64,000 bases of DNA from JACKAF01 sp041391485 (GTDB lineage Bacteria > Bdellovibrionota > FAC87 > UBA2466 > JACKAF01). This document shows positions 24,417 through 32,927 of the stretch, piece by piece (the stretch's first letter is position 1; each line of letters starts with the position of its first letter). Under the pieces are notes generated by a model. That model did no database searches. It saw nothing but the letters and a program-made list of their open reading frames with translations, and was not told the DNA's origin. A program made the position numbers and the translations under genes. Location: NCBI GenBank assembly GCA_041391485.1, contig JAWKNY010000016.1:14949-78948 (forward strand). The letters run 5' to 3'.

Positions 24417-24835
24417 TGGTACACCGACAAACAGAACGAGGTTTTATCGTAAGGCTAGTGCGCGGCGAGGCCTTCATGGACACGCTCCGCCATTTCATTC
24501 AGGCAAACGAGATTCAAAGCGGTACCCTGACCGGCTTGGGAGCTGTCTGCAATAGCCGACTGGGATTTTACGATTTAGAAACTCGATCCTACGTCGAGAA
24601 GAGCGTACCGGAGGACTGCGAGCTCGTCAGCCTCGTGGGGAATATCAGCTACTACGACGGCGCCCCTGTCATTCACGTACACGCCACCTTAGGTACGCGA
24701 GACTTTCAGGCACTCGCTGGACATCTGTTTGATACCGAGTGTTCGGTAACGGTAGAGGTGCATATTGAGGTACACGCGAACCGAATTGATAGAAAGCCTG
24801 ATGAAGAAACGGGTTTGAATCTATTGGATCTTTAG
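24416..24835 (+). CDS. PPC/DUF296-domain protein (PD1-like)
   Basis: 139 residues. The single DUF296/PPC domain shows FIVRLVRGEAFMDTLRHFI, TLTGLGAVCNSRLGFYD, LVSLVGNISYYDGAPVIHVHATLG and AGHLFDTECSVTVEVHIEV. The family has a His-rich metal-binding site (here VIHVHAT plus the later GHL). It occurs alone in bacteria or fused to AT-hooks in plants. Function in bacteria is unclear; DNA binding or metal-linked activity has been proposed. Translationally coupled to gloB (4-base overlap). Confidence 0.85.
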   Translation: MVHRQTERGFIVRLVRGEAFMDTLRHFIQANEIQSGTLTGLGAVCNSRLGFYDLETRSYVEKSVPEDCELVSLVGNISYYDGAPVIHVHATLGTRDFQALAGHLFDTECSVTVEVHIEVHANRIDRKPDEETGLNLLDL

Positions 24836-24845
24836 AGGTAGGAAT

Positions 24846-24876
24846 CCGGGCGTACGCAGATCGTGCGTACGCCCGG
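24846..24876. terminator. Strong hairpin between convergent genes
   Basis: Perfect 13-bp stem: CCGGGCGTACGCA (24846-24858), loop GATCG, TGCGTACGCCCGG (24864-24876). It lies between the DUF296 gene (+) and the carboxypeptidase gene (-). CTTTC follows on the plus strand, so there is no good T run; probably a bidirectional terminator or mRNA end-protecting stem. Confidence 0.7.
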
Positions 24877-24887
24877 CTTTCAAGCGT

Positions 24888-26113
24888 TTACAGAATGCCC
24901 AGAGGATCCGTTACTTCCTCATTCAACACACCGTAGGGATCCGCCGCGTTCTCAATTAAATAGAGAGAAGGCTCCAGATTTTCCGCGAAGGTGGGTTGAA
25001 TGGCCGACGCTCCGGGATAGAATCCACCGCCAAAGAGCGAGCTAGGAGACAGCTCAAACGTGAAGGCGAAGATCTTAAGCTCATCGTAAGCCCAGTCCGT
25101 GGTGTCTCCGGACGCTACGTAAAGATCGCTGGATTTTTGCGGCGTGTAGCGATTCCACGTTGCCATCTTGCGGCCCATCGTTTCAAAGACCGATCGATCC
25201 TTGGCATCCGAAATCACATCATCGGTATGCCCCCAGGGCCATAGTACCAGCTCACTAAAAGTGTGGAACGACAACAACACCGTGGTCTTGTTGCGCGCCC
25301 GAACAAAGTCCCGCACCGCCGCGGTTTCGGGCTCCGAGAAGGCACTCGGTCCATGGTAGGTATCGGAGCTGGGGCTTGAGCTGGAACCCGGTCCGCCGAA
25401 CCCTTTTCCGTAGTTGCGATTCAAATCGACTCCGTAGTTGCTTCCACTGTTTTGTCGACGGTTTTTTCTCCACCATTTGTAGCTACCGGTACTGATATCA
25501 AACTCCGCCCCGTCCGGATTCAGCATTGGCACGACCCAAATTTCGCGGGTGTCGACCATCTCTTTCACACGCGGGTTGCTCGGGTATTGGTTCACCAGGT
25601 ACTGAGCCAGCATCAGGGGTACTTCGACGCTCAAATGCTCGCGAGCGTGGTGGCACCCAATGAAGACTGCCGTAGGAAGCGCATCCATCGCAGCAGAAGA
25701 GGAGATACGAACTCCGTTGATGTCGCGTCCCTCTACGCTTTTACCAATAGAATGCTTGGAAACGATATCCGGATTTTGCGCGACTAGCTGATCCAACACG
25801 GCGTTGGTTTCGGCATAATTGTGAAACGCGCTGTCAGAGCTAGGAAAGTCGTCTGCCATCCGTTCCGGCAGTTCCGTGCGCTCCAGATCAAAACCAAGCC
25901 CTTTTACCTGAGCGATATCCGCATCGGTACCGATGAAAGTAACCGAATCGGAAAAATTCCATCCAGCGCCACACCCACGTCAGCAATCTGACTGCGTTGT
26001 TGTGCGGTGTCAGCTTTTACGCTAACCAAATAAAGCTTCGCATTTTCTTCTCTTGCCCAAACTAAAGAGGATAAAACCAGACACGCGGAAAACAGTACAC
26101 GAACCCAAGCCAT
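24888..26113 (-). CDS. Secreted M14 zinc carboxypeptidase, frameshifted
   Basis: About 408 residues when one T is restored in the run at 25952-25956 (GGAATTTTTCC to six T). The repaired frame reads GIFSDSVTFIGTDADIAQVK. It has a signal peptide (VRVLFSACLVLSSLVWA) and a propeptide-like region. The M14 domain shows the zinc ligands HHAREHLSVE and SFHTFSELV, substrate residues in NPDGAEFD, WRKNRR and GVDLNRNYG, and the catalytic Glu in FTFELSPSS. This class removes C-terminal amino acids from peptides outside the cell. Serine-rich insert GSSSSPSSD. The break is most likely a homopolymer error. Confidence 0.85.
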
Positions 26114-26191
26114 AAGGCCCCCTATTGTTGAGGTACGTACAACACAGAATCTACGTGCCGCATTGTTTGAATGTTTATTGAAACGAAAAAG

Positions 26192-26210
26192 ACTCTATTT
26201 TTAATAGAGT
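26192..26210. promoter_or_regulatory. Perfect inverted repeat in divergent intergenic region
   Basis: ACTCTATT, TTT, AATAGAGT (26192-26210) is an 8-bp perfect dyad in the AT-rich region between the divergent carboxypeptidase and TPR-regulator genes. It could be an operator or a stem-loop near either transcript's 5' end. No clear -35/-10 pair was identified. Confidence 0.45.
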
Positions 26211-26378
26211 AACTTTATCAGATATTTACGAACTAGCCACAATCCGTAGCGTAAAATGTTAACAAGTGTTCCTAGAATGCAGGCCTGGCAAGGCTTTGGC
26301 CTACAATTCCCTCTCTTACGCACAGTTTACTGTGATAAGTTAAAAACTAATATCAAGCCTACACCACCCTACTCTGAC

Positions 26379-27449
26379 ATGGATGCCCTAACCGAAAAGC
26401 GCCTCAAGCAGGCTGAAGAATTCTTCTATTCCTGTCGGTTGGTGGAAGCCTACAACATCCTCCGCCGTTACTTTGATCGAATTCCCTTCAAGCTCGAACC
26501 AGGTCACGCAAAATACATAGGATTTTTTACTCGTGTGCTTCTTGAAATGGGAAAAACCCATGAGCTGGATTTCTACATCGCCGAACTTGAGAAGCATTAT
26601 TCGCAACTCAATACACCGGAAGTCACCTACCAACTGGGAATGGTTTTTCTCTCCAAGGGAGATTTCAATCAGGCCAAAGAAAAGTTTGAAGAAATCGTCC
26701 GCAACCCGAACGGTCATGGCTACCACGTAAAAGCCAAGATGTGTTTGATGCGTTACTATGAGATTAAAAAAGACTACACCTCCTGCCGCCTGCTACTAGA
26801 ATCCATTCCGCCGCAGCCCGATGCCATGACCAATACGCTCCTGGATATCTGGCGCGCCAATATTCTACGTTACGAAGGCCACCTCGATGACTCGGATGCC
26901 ATTCTCACCGATCTCCAAAAACGGGTTACCTTTGAGGCCAACTGGTACGAGTACGTATACGTTCGATTCATTCAAGCGTGGGTGCAACTCGATAGAAAGA
27001 ACTACGTAGACGCGTCCAAAATAATCGAGGAAGTAAAACTAAAGGTAGAGAGTAAACGCTCCAAAACCGTAAACATTATTCTCGATGAACTCAAAGCGGC
27101 GCTTGCGGAGAGAACTTCAATCGGCCATATCGAGTACCAGTCAGATGAATCGCGATCTGGTTACATTGTGAGGTACCTCGGCAAAAGCGTGTACCTGAAG
27201 CGAAGCAACCCCAAGGAGAAGCTACTGATGCTTTTTCTCAAACATAAGTTTCTAGAGAAAGAAGTCATCGTTGCTACTCTTTGCGGCAGAGAGTATGTGC
27301 CAAAGACTGACGACAGACTTATCTACTCGCAGATACATTCTTTGCGCAAGCAATTCAAAAGTTTGGGACTACCAAAAAACGTCATTTGCAGCGAAAACAA
27401 CGGGTACCGCCTGGTGCCCACAGTTAAACGGATCAGGGGGATCGCATGA
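26379..27449 (+). CDS. TPR-repeat protein with C-terminal winged-helix DNA-binding domain
   Basis: About 356 residues from ATG 26379 (MDALTEKRLKQAEEFFYS); an upstream ATG at 26256 would add 41 residues without domain features, and neither has a clear SD. Residues about 5-260 form helical TPR-like pairs (TYQLGMVFLSKGDFNQAKEK, RYYEIKKDYTSCRLLLE). The C-terminal 90 residues match an OmpR/PhoB-type winged helix (KEKLLMLFLKHKFLEKEVIV, DRLIYSQIHSLRKQFKSLGL, ICSENNGYRLVP). Such TPR plus wHTH proteins are transcription regulators without phospho-receivers. The stop overlaps the next gene by four bases, so the secreted protein is probably in its operon. Confidence 0.7.
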   Translation: MDALTEKRLKQAEEFFYSCRLVEAYNILRRYFDRIPFKLEPGHAKYIGFFTRVLLEMGKTHELDFYIAELEKHYSQLNTPEVTYQLGMVFLSKGDFNQAKEKFEEIVRNPNGHGYHVKAKMCLMRYYEIKKDYTSCRLLLESIPPQPDAMTNTLLDIWRANILRYEGHLDDSDAILTDLQKRVTFEANWYEYVYVRFIQAWVQLDRKNYVDASKIIEEVKLKVESKRSKTVNIILDELKAALAERTSIGHIEYQSDESRSGYIVRYLGKSVYLKRSNPKEKLLMLFLKHKFLEKEVIVATLCGREYVPKTDDRLIYSQIHSLRKQFKSLGLPKNVICSENNGYRLVPTVKRIRGIA

Positions 27450-28495
27450 AAAACTCGCAACTCAGAACGACACTCATCTTCTTAATTCTGGCTCTGACCT
27501 CTATCGAGGCTTGGGCCATCAACTGCATGGGCGGTCCCACGCCGTTTAGCCCCATCCAACTTTGGCCAAAGTTCAATCACCTGGAAACCCGTTTGGGAGC
27601 ACAGGACTTCAACCTTTGGGAGGAAACCGGCAAAGTCGTTTTCCGCACCTACGACAACCAGCTCCGCGAATACTCTCTTTTCTCAGGCCTCTACACTGGT
27701 CTCACTCCGATGGATCGCCGTATGTCGGACATCACGGAACCTCAGAATCGTTACGTGGTGACTGAGGGACGCAATCTGATATTCGACACTCAAAATGCAA
27801 CCTGGCAGGAATTCTCGGGAGCCGAGCAGCCGCTGCGGCACCTTTTCTGGAGTGGGAACGACCTCTACACCTTGAACCGGAACATGGCAGCGAGTGGTAA
27901 GCACACGATTGAAGTGTACCGCTACCACTACGGGGATCGGGAAGCGATTAAAGTCTGCTCCATGCCCATTCGTCCCGAAACCAAACTGGCTGAGGGTTTT
28001 CACTTCCCTCACTTCCGCCTCTACAGCGTTCGCTACGACTGGTTGAACCGCCAGCACTTGGACACCTATTTAGTGGATGTCACCCGCAACTGCGCCTACT
28101 CACAAGAGAGCCCCAAAGGCACCGGCTACCCGGGTCGCATTCAAGAGATGTACAACTTCAACCAGGACAACTCCTATGGAATCAAGACCGACAACCAGAA
28201 CTCAAACTTCCTTTGGGTTCGTGGAGATCGTTGCACCCCCCACAAGCTATCGGGGCAGCAACCCATGGTCCTCGACTACCAGCGCCCTACGGTGGCCACC
28301 TGGACGCGTGACAAAGGTCTGGAGATTGCCTACCTCGAGCAAGGCAACGTAGCGCGACTTGTCGAGAGCTGGAACATCTCCGAATTCACGCCGCGAGATG
28401 CCCGGCTGACGAGCAACCACCAGCTGCTATTTATTTCTCCGCTTCTTCAGGGAGAAACGCAGCGAAAACTCGTTCAAGTAGAATTGCAAAACTAG
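27446..28495 (+). CDS. Secreted protein of unknown function
   Basis: 349 residues. Signal peptide LRTTLIFLILALTSIEAWA. The mature protein is rich in aromatic and polar residues with repeated beta-strand-like units such as NLIFDTQNATWQEF, HLFWSGNDLYTLNRN and FRLYSVRYDWLNRQHLDTY, suggesting a beta-propeller-like fold. Four cysteines (CMGG, VCSMP, NCAYS, DRCTPH) could form two disulfides. No family recognised. GGGGGATC before the ATG and the 4-base overlap indicate coupling to the TPR-wHTH regulator. A strong terminator follows. Confidence 0.6.
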   Translation: MKNSQLRTTLIFLILALTSIEAWAINCMGGPTPFSPIQLWPKFNHLETRLGAQDFNLWEETGKVVFRTYDNQLREYSLFSGLYTGLTPMDRRMSDITEPQNRYVVTEGRNLIFDTQNATWQEFSGAEQPLRHLFWSGNDLYTLNRNMAASGKHTIEVYRYHYGDREAIKVCSMPIRPETKLAEGFHFPHFRLYSVRYDWLNRQHLDTYLVDVTRNCAYSQESPKGTGYPGRIQEMYNFNQDNSYGIKTDNQNSNFLWVRGDRCTPHKLSGQQPMVLDYQRPTVATWTRDKGLEIAYLEQGNVARLVESWNISEFTPRDARLTSNHQLLFISPLLQGETQRKLVQVELQN

Positions 28496-28501
28496 GAAAC
28501 G

Positions 28502-28533
28502 CCCGGGGATCTTCGGATCCCCGGGTTCTTCCT
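28502..28533 (+). terminator. Rho-independent terminator with UUCG tetraloop
   Basis: CCCGGGGATC (28502-28511), TTCG, GATCCCCGGG (28516-28525), then TTCTTCCTT. A perfect 10-bp GC-rich stem closed by the extra-stable UUCG loop, ending the TPR-wHTH/secreted-protein operon. Confidence 0.85.
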
Positions 28534-28626
28534 TCCCCGAGTCCCCTTCCTTTCCACCTCCCCAAGTTCCCTTTTCATCCCCCAACAGAACCGGTACACT
28601 GCTCATAGATTTTGGGGGACTGCAGC

Positions 28627-30375
28627 ATGAGCGCCGCCGTACAAAACTTGCCCGAGTACCTAAAGAAGTACATCTCTGTGCAACGGTACGAGAACTACAC
28701 CGCTGAAGATCAAGCGGCGTGGCGGTACATCATGCGCCAGTCGCGCCAGTACTTTCGTACGCACGCGGTGGATAGCTACCTGGAAGGCCTTGAGAAAACC
28801 GGGATCCCTACGGATCGCATTCCGCGCATTTCGGAAATGGATGAGGCTTTGAATCGATTTGGGTGGGGCGCGGTTCCGGTGGTCGGATTTATCCCGCCCG
28901 CTGCTTTTCTCGATTTCCAATCCCGAAAAGTCCTACCCATTGCCGCTGACATGCGCACCGTTGAGCACATCGCTTATACCCCGGCTCCCGACATCGTCCA
29001 CGAAGCCGCAGGGCACGCACCCGTTCTTGCCGATCCGGAATACGCGGAATACTTGTGCCGGTACGCAACACTCGCGCAAAAAGCAATCATGTCGCTGGAA
29101 GATATTCGACTCTATGAGGCGATCCGCAATCTATCCGATGTTAAAGAGAACCCGGATTGCAAACCAGAACACATCAAAAAAGCCGAGGCGGGTCTTGAGG
29201 AGGCCAATCGCAATGTAAGCTTCGTCAGCGAAGCCGCCAAGGTAGCGCGCATGAACTGGTGGACCGTTGAGTACGGCTTAGCCGGAAAACTAGATAGTCC
29301 CAGAATCTACGGAGCCGGATTGCTCTCTAGCGTGGGCGAGAGCCAGAACTGTTTGTCCGAAAAGGTCAAAAAAATACCACTTACCGTCGATTGTATTGAA
29401 TATAGCTACGATATTACGGAGCCTCAGCCACAACTGTTTGTAACTCCTAATATGAAGCACCTGACTGTGGTGTTGGAGCAGCTCGAAGACAGAATGGCCT
29501 TCAAGCTCGGCGGAAAAGTGGGGCTGGAACGTGCGATAGAAGCCCGCACCGTCACCACGACAATTTTGGATTCTGGCATTTCAGCTTCGGGCGTCTGTAA
29601 GACCTTGGAAGTCGATGCAGCGGGGGCTCCCTGTTTCGTGGGCTTTGAGGGACCGGTTCAACTGTGTTCCGACGAAAAGCAACTGGAAGGCCACGGGCGC
29701 GAACGCCACCCAGGGGGATTTAGCTCACCCTTTGGAAGATGGAAGGGCGTGAACAAGCCACCGCAAGAGTTGAGCGATGGCGATCTCAAAAAGCAGGGCC
29801 TGGAGCTCAACAAAAAAGCGCGGCTAGTCTTTGAAAGCGGATTTGAAGTGACCGGGATTTTAAAGGGGACGCTACGCGAAAAAGGAAAACTTTTGTGCCT
29901 CACGTGGACCGACTGCACCGTTAAAAGAGGGGCGCGTACCTTCTTTGAACCGGCCTGGGGCGAGTTTGACATGCTCGTGGGAAGTGAAGTGATTTCGGTT
30001 CATGGCGGGCCAGCGGATCGCGTTCGTTATGGAGAATACGAAGTGGGACTTGCCACTACCTCCCCGACTCGGACAAGTCCTCATTCAGAGGTCGAGAGAA
30101 GAAGATTTGATATGTACCAACGGGTGCGCACCTACCGCGACAGGGCACAAGAGGACCCACAAGCTCTGCAAGCTCTTTTAGACGACGCCTTCAAGCTTTC
30201 TGAAGAATGGCTCATTCATCTTGAGGTACTGGAGCTGGTGCAACACTCGCCGGAGGCTTTGCGCGCGAAGTTGACGGGCGTGGAAAAGCTGAGGAAGGGC
30301 TTGGAGTCCCAGGGAAACAAGAGCAAACCATGGCTTATCGAGCGCGGACTCCATCTTATTGATGGCTCCAAGTAA
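28627..30375 (+). CDS. phhA: Extended phenylalanine-4-hydroxylase (biopterin-dependent)
   Basis: 582 residues from ATG 28627. Residues 1-290 form the aromatic amino acid hydroxylase core: iron ligands His125 and His130 in DIVHEAAGHAP and Glu215 in WWTVEYGLAG, and YGAGLLSSVGE. It hydroxylates Phe to Tyr with tetrahydropterin and O2. About 290 further residues follow that are not in the short PhhA of Pseudomonas (about 260 aa). They have beta-rich segments (ARLVFESGFEVTGILKGTL, TFFEPAWGEFDMLVGSE) and a helical tail. Long bacterial forms exist in other phyla but the tail's role is unknown. PCD and HPPD genes are elsewhere in the window. GGGGGAC lies 5' of the start. Confidence 0.92.
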   Translation: MSAAVQNLPEYLKKYISVQRYENYTAEDQAAWRYIMRQSRQYFRTHAVDSYLEGLEKTGIPTDRIPRISEMDEALNRFGWGAVPVVGFIPPAAFLDFQSRKVLPIAADMRTVEHIAYTPAPDIVHEAAGHAPVLADPEYAEYLCRYATLAQKAIMSLEDIRLYEAIRNLSDVKENPDCKPEHIKKAEAGLEEANRNVSFVSEAAKVARMNWWTVEYGLAGKLDSPRIYGAGLLSSVGESQNCLSEKVKKIPLTVDCIEYSYDITEPQPQLFVTPNMKHLTVVLEQLEDRMAFKLGGKVGLERAIEARTVTTTILDSGISASGVCKTLEVDAAGAPCFVGFEGPVQLCSDEKQLEGHGRERHPGGFSSPFGRWKGVNKPPQELSDGDLKKQGLELNKKARLVFESGFEVTGILKGTLREKGKLLCLTWTDCTVKRGARTFFEPAWGEFDMLVGSEVISVHGGPADRVRYGEYEVGLATTSPTRTSPHSEVERRRFDMYQRVRTYRDRAQEDPQALQALLDDAFKLSEEWLIHLEVLELVQHSPEALRAKLTGVEKLRKGLESQGNKSKPWLIERGLHLIDGSK

Positions 30376-30422
30376 GCAGGCCCGCTTATCTATCGAACGC
30401 CGACAAACGAGACTATTTTGGG

Positions 30423-31193
30423 CTATTTGAAACCCATCGGCAGCGCTTTTTTTGTGTAGTCCGTAGGCACTTCAAAAAAGTTCTTGGCCACCTTGCGCTC
30501 ATACACATCCGTGAGCACGGTGCCTCCCGTGACACGCCCTTTTCTGTCCATTTCTTCTGTTTTCACCGGCAGACCCAAATCTCCCGAAAGTCGTGGCAGC
30601 CGCATCGCCACCGGTCCCGCCATGGAAATGATCCTATCGGTCATGTCAAAGATGGGCTGCAACTGAGAACGATTCAATTTTGAATCTTTCCAATCCTGCG
30701 TCCAAACCTTGGAAACGGGCTCCTTGTTGGCCAGCACCAGGTACTGCGTGGTCTTCCATTTGTCGACGGCAACGTTGGAAGCAAGTTTTTTGTAAGTGTA
30801 CTTCGCCGGTTTCTTGCTTCCGGCTTCCAACATTTCTAGTTGTTTACGCGCCTCCGGAGGGAGTGAGCTCAGGTTTCCGCCAAGCTGCTTCTTGATAGTC
30901 GCCAAAGCTTTCGCCGCCGTTTCGGCCATTCGCTTGAGCTGCAGCTCATCCATCTCCATCACCGTCTTACCGGTGTGGTTCAATAGGTAAAGTTTTCGGG
31001 CGGAGGGTTCGAGCAAAACGCTAACGCCGTCGGCACCCACGCTGTCGATACGGTGGCGTCGATTGCCAAAGGTGTAGACCACCTTGTGCTCCTTGTCCTT
31101 TTCCTTAACGTTCCAGGACTTGAAGTCCAGGCTCAGCTCGGCCCGCGCCACAAACGACAAACCAAGCAATCCAAGAACCAATAAGCGACCCAT
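30423..31193 (-). CDS. Secreted DUF4412-like protein
   Basis: 256 residues with a signal peptide (RLLVLGLLGLSFVARA). The mature sequence begins ELSLDFKSWNVKEKDKEHKV and contains HRIDSVGADGVSVLLEP, LYLLNHTGKTVMEMDE and later VWTQDWKDSKL plus GGTVLTDVYERKVAKNFFEVPTDY. This order (a bound-residue strand followed by a fixed FEVPxDY end) resembles DUF4412 periplasmic proteins. Function is unknown. It is convergent with phhA (about 47 bp between stops). Confidence 0.65.
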   Translation of the reverse strand: MGRLLVLGLLGLSFVARAELSLDFKSWNVKEKDKEHKVVYTFGNRRHRIDSVGADGVSVLLEPSARKLYLLNHTGKTVMEMDELQLKRMAETAAKALATIKKQLGGNLSSLPPEARKQLEMLEAGSKKPAKYTYKKLASNVAVDKWKTTQYLVLANKEPVSKVWTQDWKDSKLNRSQLQPIFDMTDRIISMAGPVAMRLPRLSGDLGLPVKTEEMDRKGRVTGGTVLTDVYERKVAKNFFEVPTDYTKKALPMGFK

Positions 31194-31213
31194 ATGCCCC
31201 CCGGTAAGCTTAA

Positions 31214-31573
31214 TTATTTACAAACAAAATTGAGTTCGACCTTGTAGTCCTCGGCTGTATCCATGCTGTTCTGGTGCATGTGGTAGTCCGAGTCCGGGCG
31301 GGTCAAAACGCCCACGGCCCCGATCACTCCCTTGGCGGTCTTGTCCATCCCTTGGTAGTGCGTCCGTTGATCTATCATAGCAAATCGCTTACCCAACTTC
31401 GCACAATGAGCTTCGGCGTCATTCACGGCGCCTTTCATGGCGTAGCTTTCCGAGGAAGACGTGGAATGCGCCAAATAGCTACCATCCGCTTTCGCGATGA
31501 TCTGGGTATTGGCGCACCCGATCCAAACGAGAAACAGCACCGGCACCGATCGTACCGCAAAATTTCGAACCAT
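31214..31573 (-). CDS. Small lipoprotein, cytochrome-oxidase operon tail
   Basis: 119 residues from ATG 31573. The signal VRSVPVLFLVWIGCANT has a plausible lipobox (VWIG-C). The mature part has one more Cys pair (HCAKLGKRF, NFVCK) and FAMIDQRTHYQGM. No domain recognised. A longer in-frame start exists at 31807 but overlaps the preceding membrane-protein gene and lacks a signal. It follows the ctaC-ctaD-ctaE-ctaF genes on the same strand, possibly transcribed with them. Confidence 0.6.
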   Translation of the reverse strand: MVRNFAVRSVPVLFLVWIGCANTQIIAKADGSYLAHSTSSSESYAMKGAVNDAEAHCAKLGKRFAMIDQRTHYQGMDKTAKGVIGAVGVLTRPDSDYHMHQNSMDTAEDYKVELNFVCK

Positions 31574-31590
31574 AATGTCTCCGAATAGGT

Positions 31591-31998
31591 TTAGTGACCC
31601 AGCTTTTGGGCTCGCCGAATCCATACTATGAAGAGAGAACCAAACGCAACCAGAACGACGCAGATGATAGCCAAAAGGACGCTGATCCCCGCATTGGCGC
31701 CCTGGACCATCGCGGAGTCTTGGGCTCCAAAACAGACGGCGCAGGCTTTGGCCTCTGGCCCGGAAAAGGCAGACCAAAGCGCGGCAGGGACCAGCAGAGC
31801 CGTCCACTGGCGGGTGCGTCGCACGAACCAGTTGAGATAAAAAATGAGAGCCACCCCGCCAATGGCTGAGGAGAAAGCGAATACAAGGCTTAGCGACCCA
31901 TGGGTAATCTTAAACTCATCGTAGCTCCACAAGCCGAACCACAGGCAAAACAGGCTTGCGATGGTGATGAAGAAGATATGGAACGCACGGAGCGACAT
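31591..31998 (-). CDS. Membrane protein of the cytochrome oxidase operon
   Basis: 135 residues with about four transmembrane helices (FHIFFITIASLFCLWFGL, LSLVFAFSSAIGGVALIFYL, WTALLVPAALWSAF, ISVLLAIICVVLVAFGSLFIVWI). Between helices 3 and 4 is ACAVCFGAQDSAMVQGAN, with a CxxC pair that could bind copper or heme or be redox active. It lies three bases after ctaF. Its position suggests a role in oxidase assembly or function, but no family is recognised with certainty. Confidence 0.65.
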   Translation of the reverse strand: MSLRAFHIFFITIASLFCLWFGLWSYDEFKITHGSLSLVFAFSSAIGGVALIFYLNWFVRRTRQWTALLVPAALWSAFSGPEAKACAVCFGAQDSAMVQGANAGISVLLAIICVVLVAFGSLFIVWIRRAQKLGH

Positions 31999-32000
31999 GA

Positions 32001-32321
32001 CTAGGACACCATCCTATCGAGGTAACGGAAGATCTCACATTCCATCAAGACAGGGATGAGCATCAACACCACAAAAAAGGTCACGGTAAGGACCAGGGAG
32101 TAGATGATGATCTTCTTCTCGTTACTCAGATGCATGAAGATGGCAGCAACCAGAGAGCCCTTTACCAGAGCGACTACCATCGCGGCCAAGATATGCATCG
32201 CCGTCGTCGTATGCAAGTAAGACACGCCGACGGTAGCCACCGTCAAAACCAAAAGGGCGATGTAGACCGCAAAGTAGGTCTTAACGTGACGCTGCATTTC
32301 TTCTGCGGAATGCGCTTCCAT
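32001..32321 (-). CDS. ctaF: Cytochrome c oxidase subunit IV-type (CtaF)
   Basis: 106 residues with three membrane helices (YFAVYIALLVLTVATVGVSY, AMHILAAMVVALVKGSLVA, LVLTVTFFVVLMLIPVLM). The pattern ALVKGSLVAAIFMHL is characteristic of prokaryotic COX4 family proteins. It is a small accessory subunit that stabilises the CuB site of aa3-type oxidases in the inner membrane. Located directly after ctaE. Confidence 0.9.
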   Translation of the reverse strand: MEAHSAEEMQRHVKTYFAVYIALLVLTVATVGVSYLHTTTAMHILAAMVVALVKGSLVAAIFMHLSNEKKIIIYSLVLTVTFFVVLMLIPVLMECEIFRYLDRMVS

Positions 32322-32330
32322 GAAAGCTCC

Positions 32331-32927
32331 TTAGAGTAAATATAATACAGGAAAAAGGAAAATCCACACCAGGTCCACAAAGTGCCAATACAATCCGGCA
32401 CATTCCACCCGGCCTGCAAAGCGTTCCGGCTCTGTGTGCCACATCTTGGAACCCGGAAACAGCAGGTAACCGTTCACAATGATTCCACCGAGAACGTGAA
32501 TTCCGTGAAGACCCGTCATCGTAAAATAGATGGCCAAGAAGGTGTTATTCGCCGGGAAGTACCCGTGGTGAAACTTAGCCGAGTACTCAATATACTTGAT
32601 GATCAAGAAACCGAAGGAGAGAAGCACTGTCGCTCCCATGTATTTCTTGTACTTCGCAAAGTTGTTCATCTGCAAAGCGGCCCAGGACATCACCATCGTC
32701 AAACTGGACGTGATGAGCACGACCGTATTGGCAAACGCCCACGGCACACTCAGGTACTCGCTCCCGAGAGGCCATGTCTCGGCGCCCACCCGAAGCACGA
32801 TGTAAGCTGAAAACAAAGCTCCGAACAACATCACCTCGGACGCCAAAAACAACCAGATACCAAACTTTGCGTTGGTAACTCCCGTAACGGGGTGCGGTTT
32901 GGAGATGTAAGGAATCACCGCTGACAT
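32331..32927 (-). CDS. ctaE: Cytochrome c oxidase subunit III
   Basis: 198 residues with five predicted helices rather than the seven of mitochondrial COX3. Typical segments: KFGIWLFLASEVMLFGALFS, MTGLHGIHVLGGI, CAGLYWHFVDLVWIFLFPVLYL. The Glu in SEVMLF and the HFVDLVW end match the heme-copper oxidase subunit III signature. Start overlaps the end of ctaD by 13 bases. Part of the aa3-type oxidase operon. Confidence 0.95.
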   Translation of the reverse strand: MSAVIPYISKPHPVTGVTNAKFGIWLFLASEVMLFGALFSAYIVLRVGAETWPLGSEYLSVPWAFANTVVLITSSLTMVMSWAALQMNNFAKYKKYMGATVLLSFGFLIIKYIEYSAKFHHGYFPANNTFLAIYFTMTGLHGIHVLGGIIVNGYLLFPGSKMWHTEPERFAGRVECAGLYWHFVDLVWIFLFPVLYLL

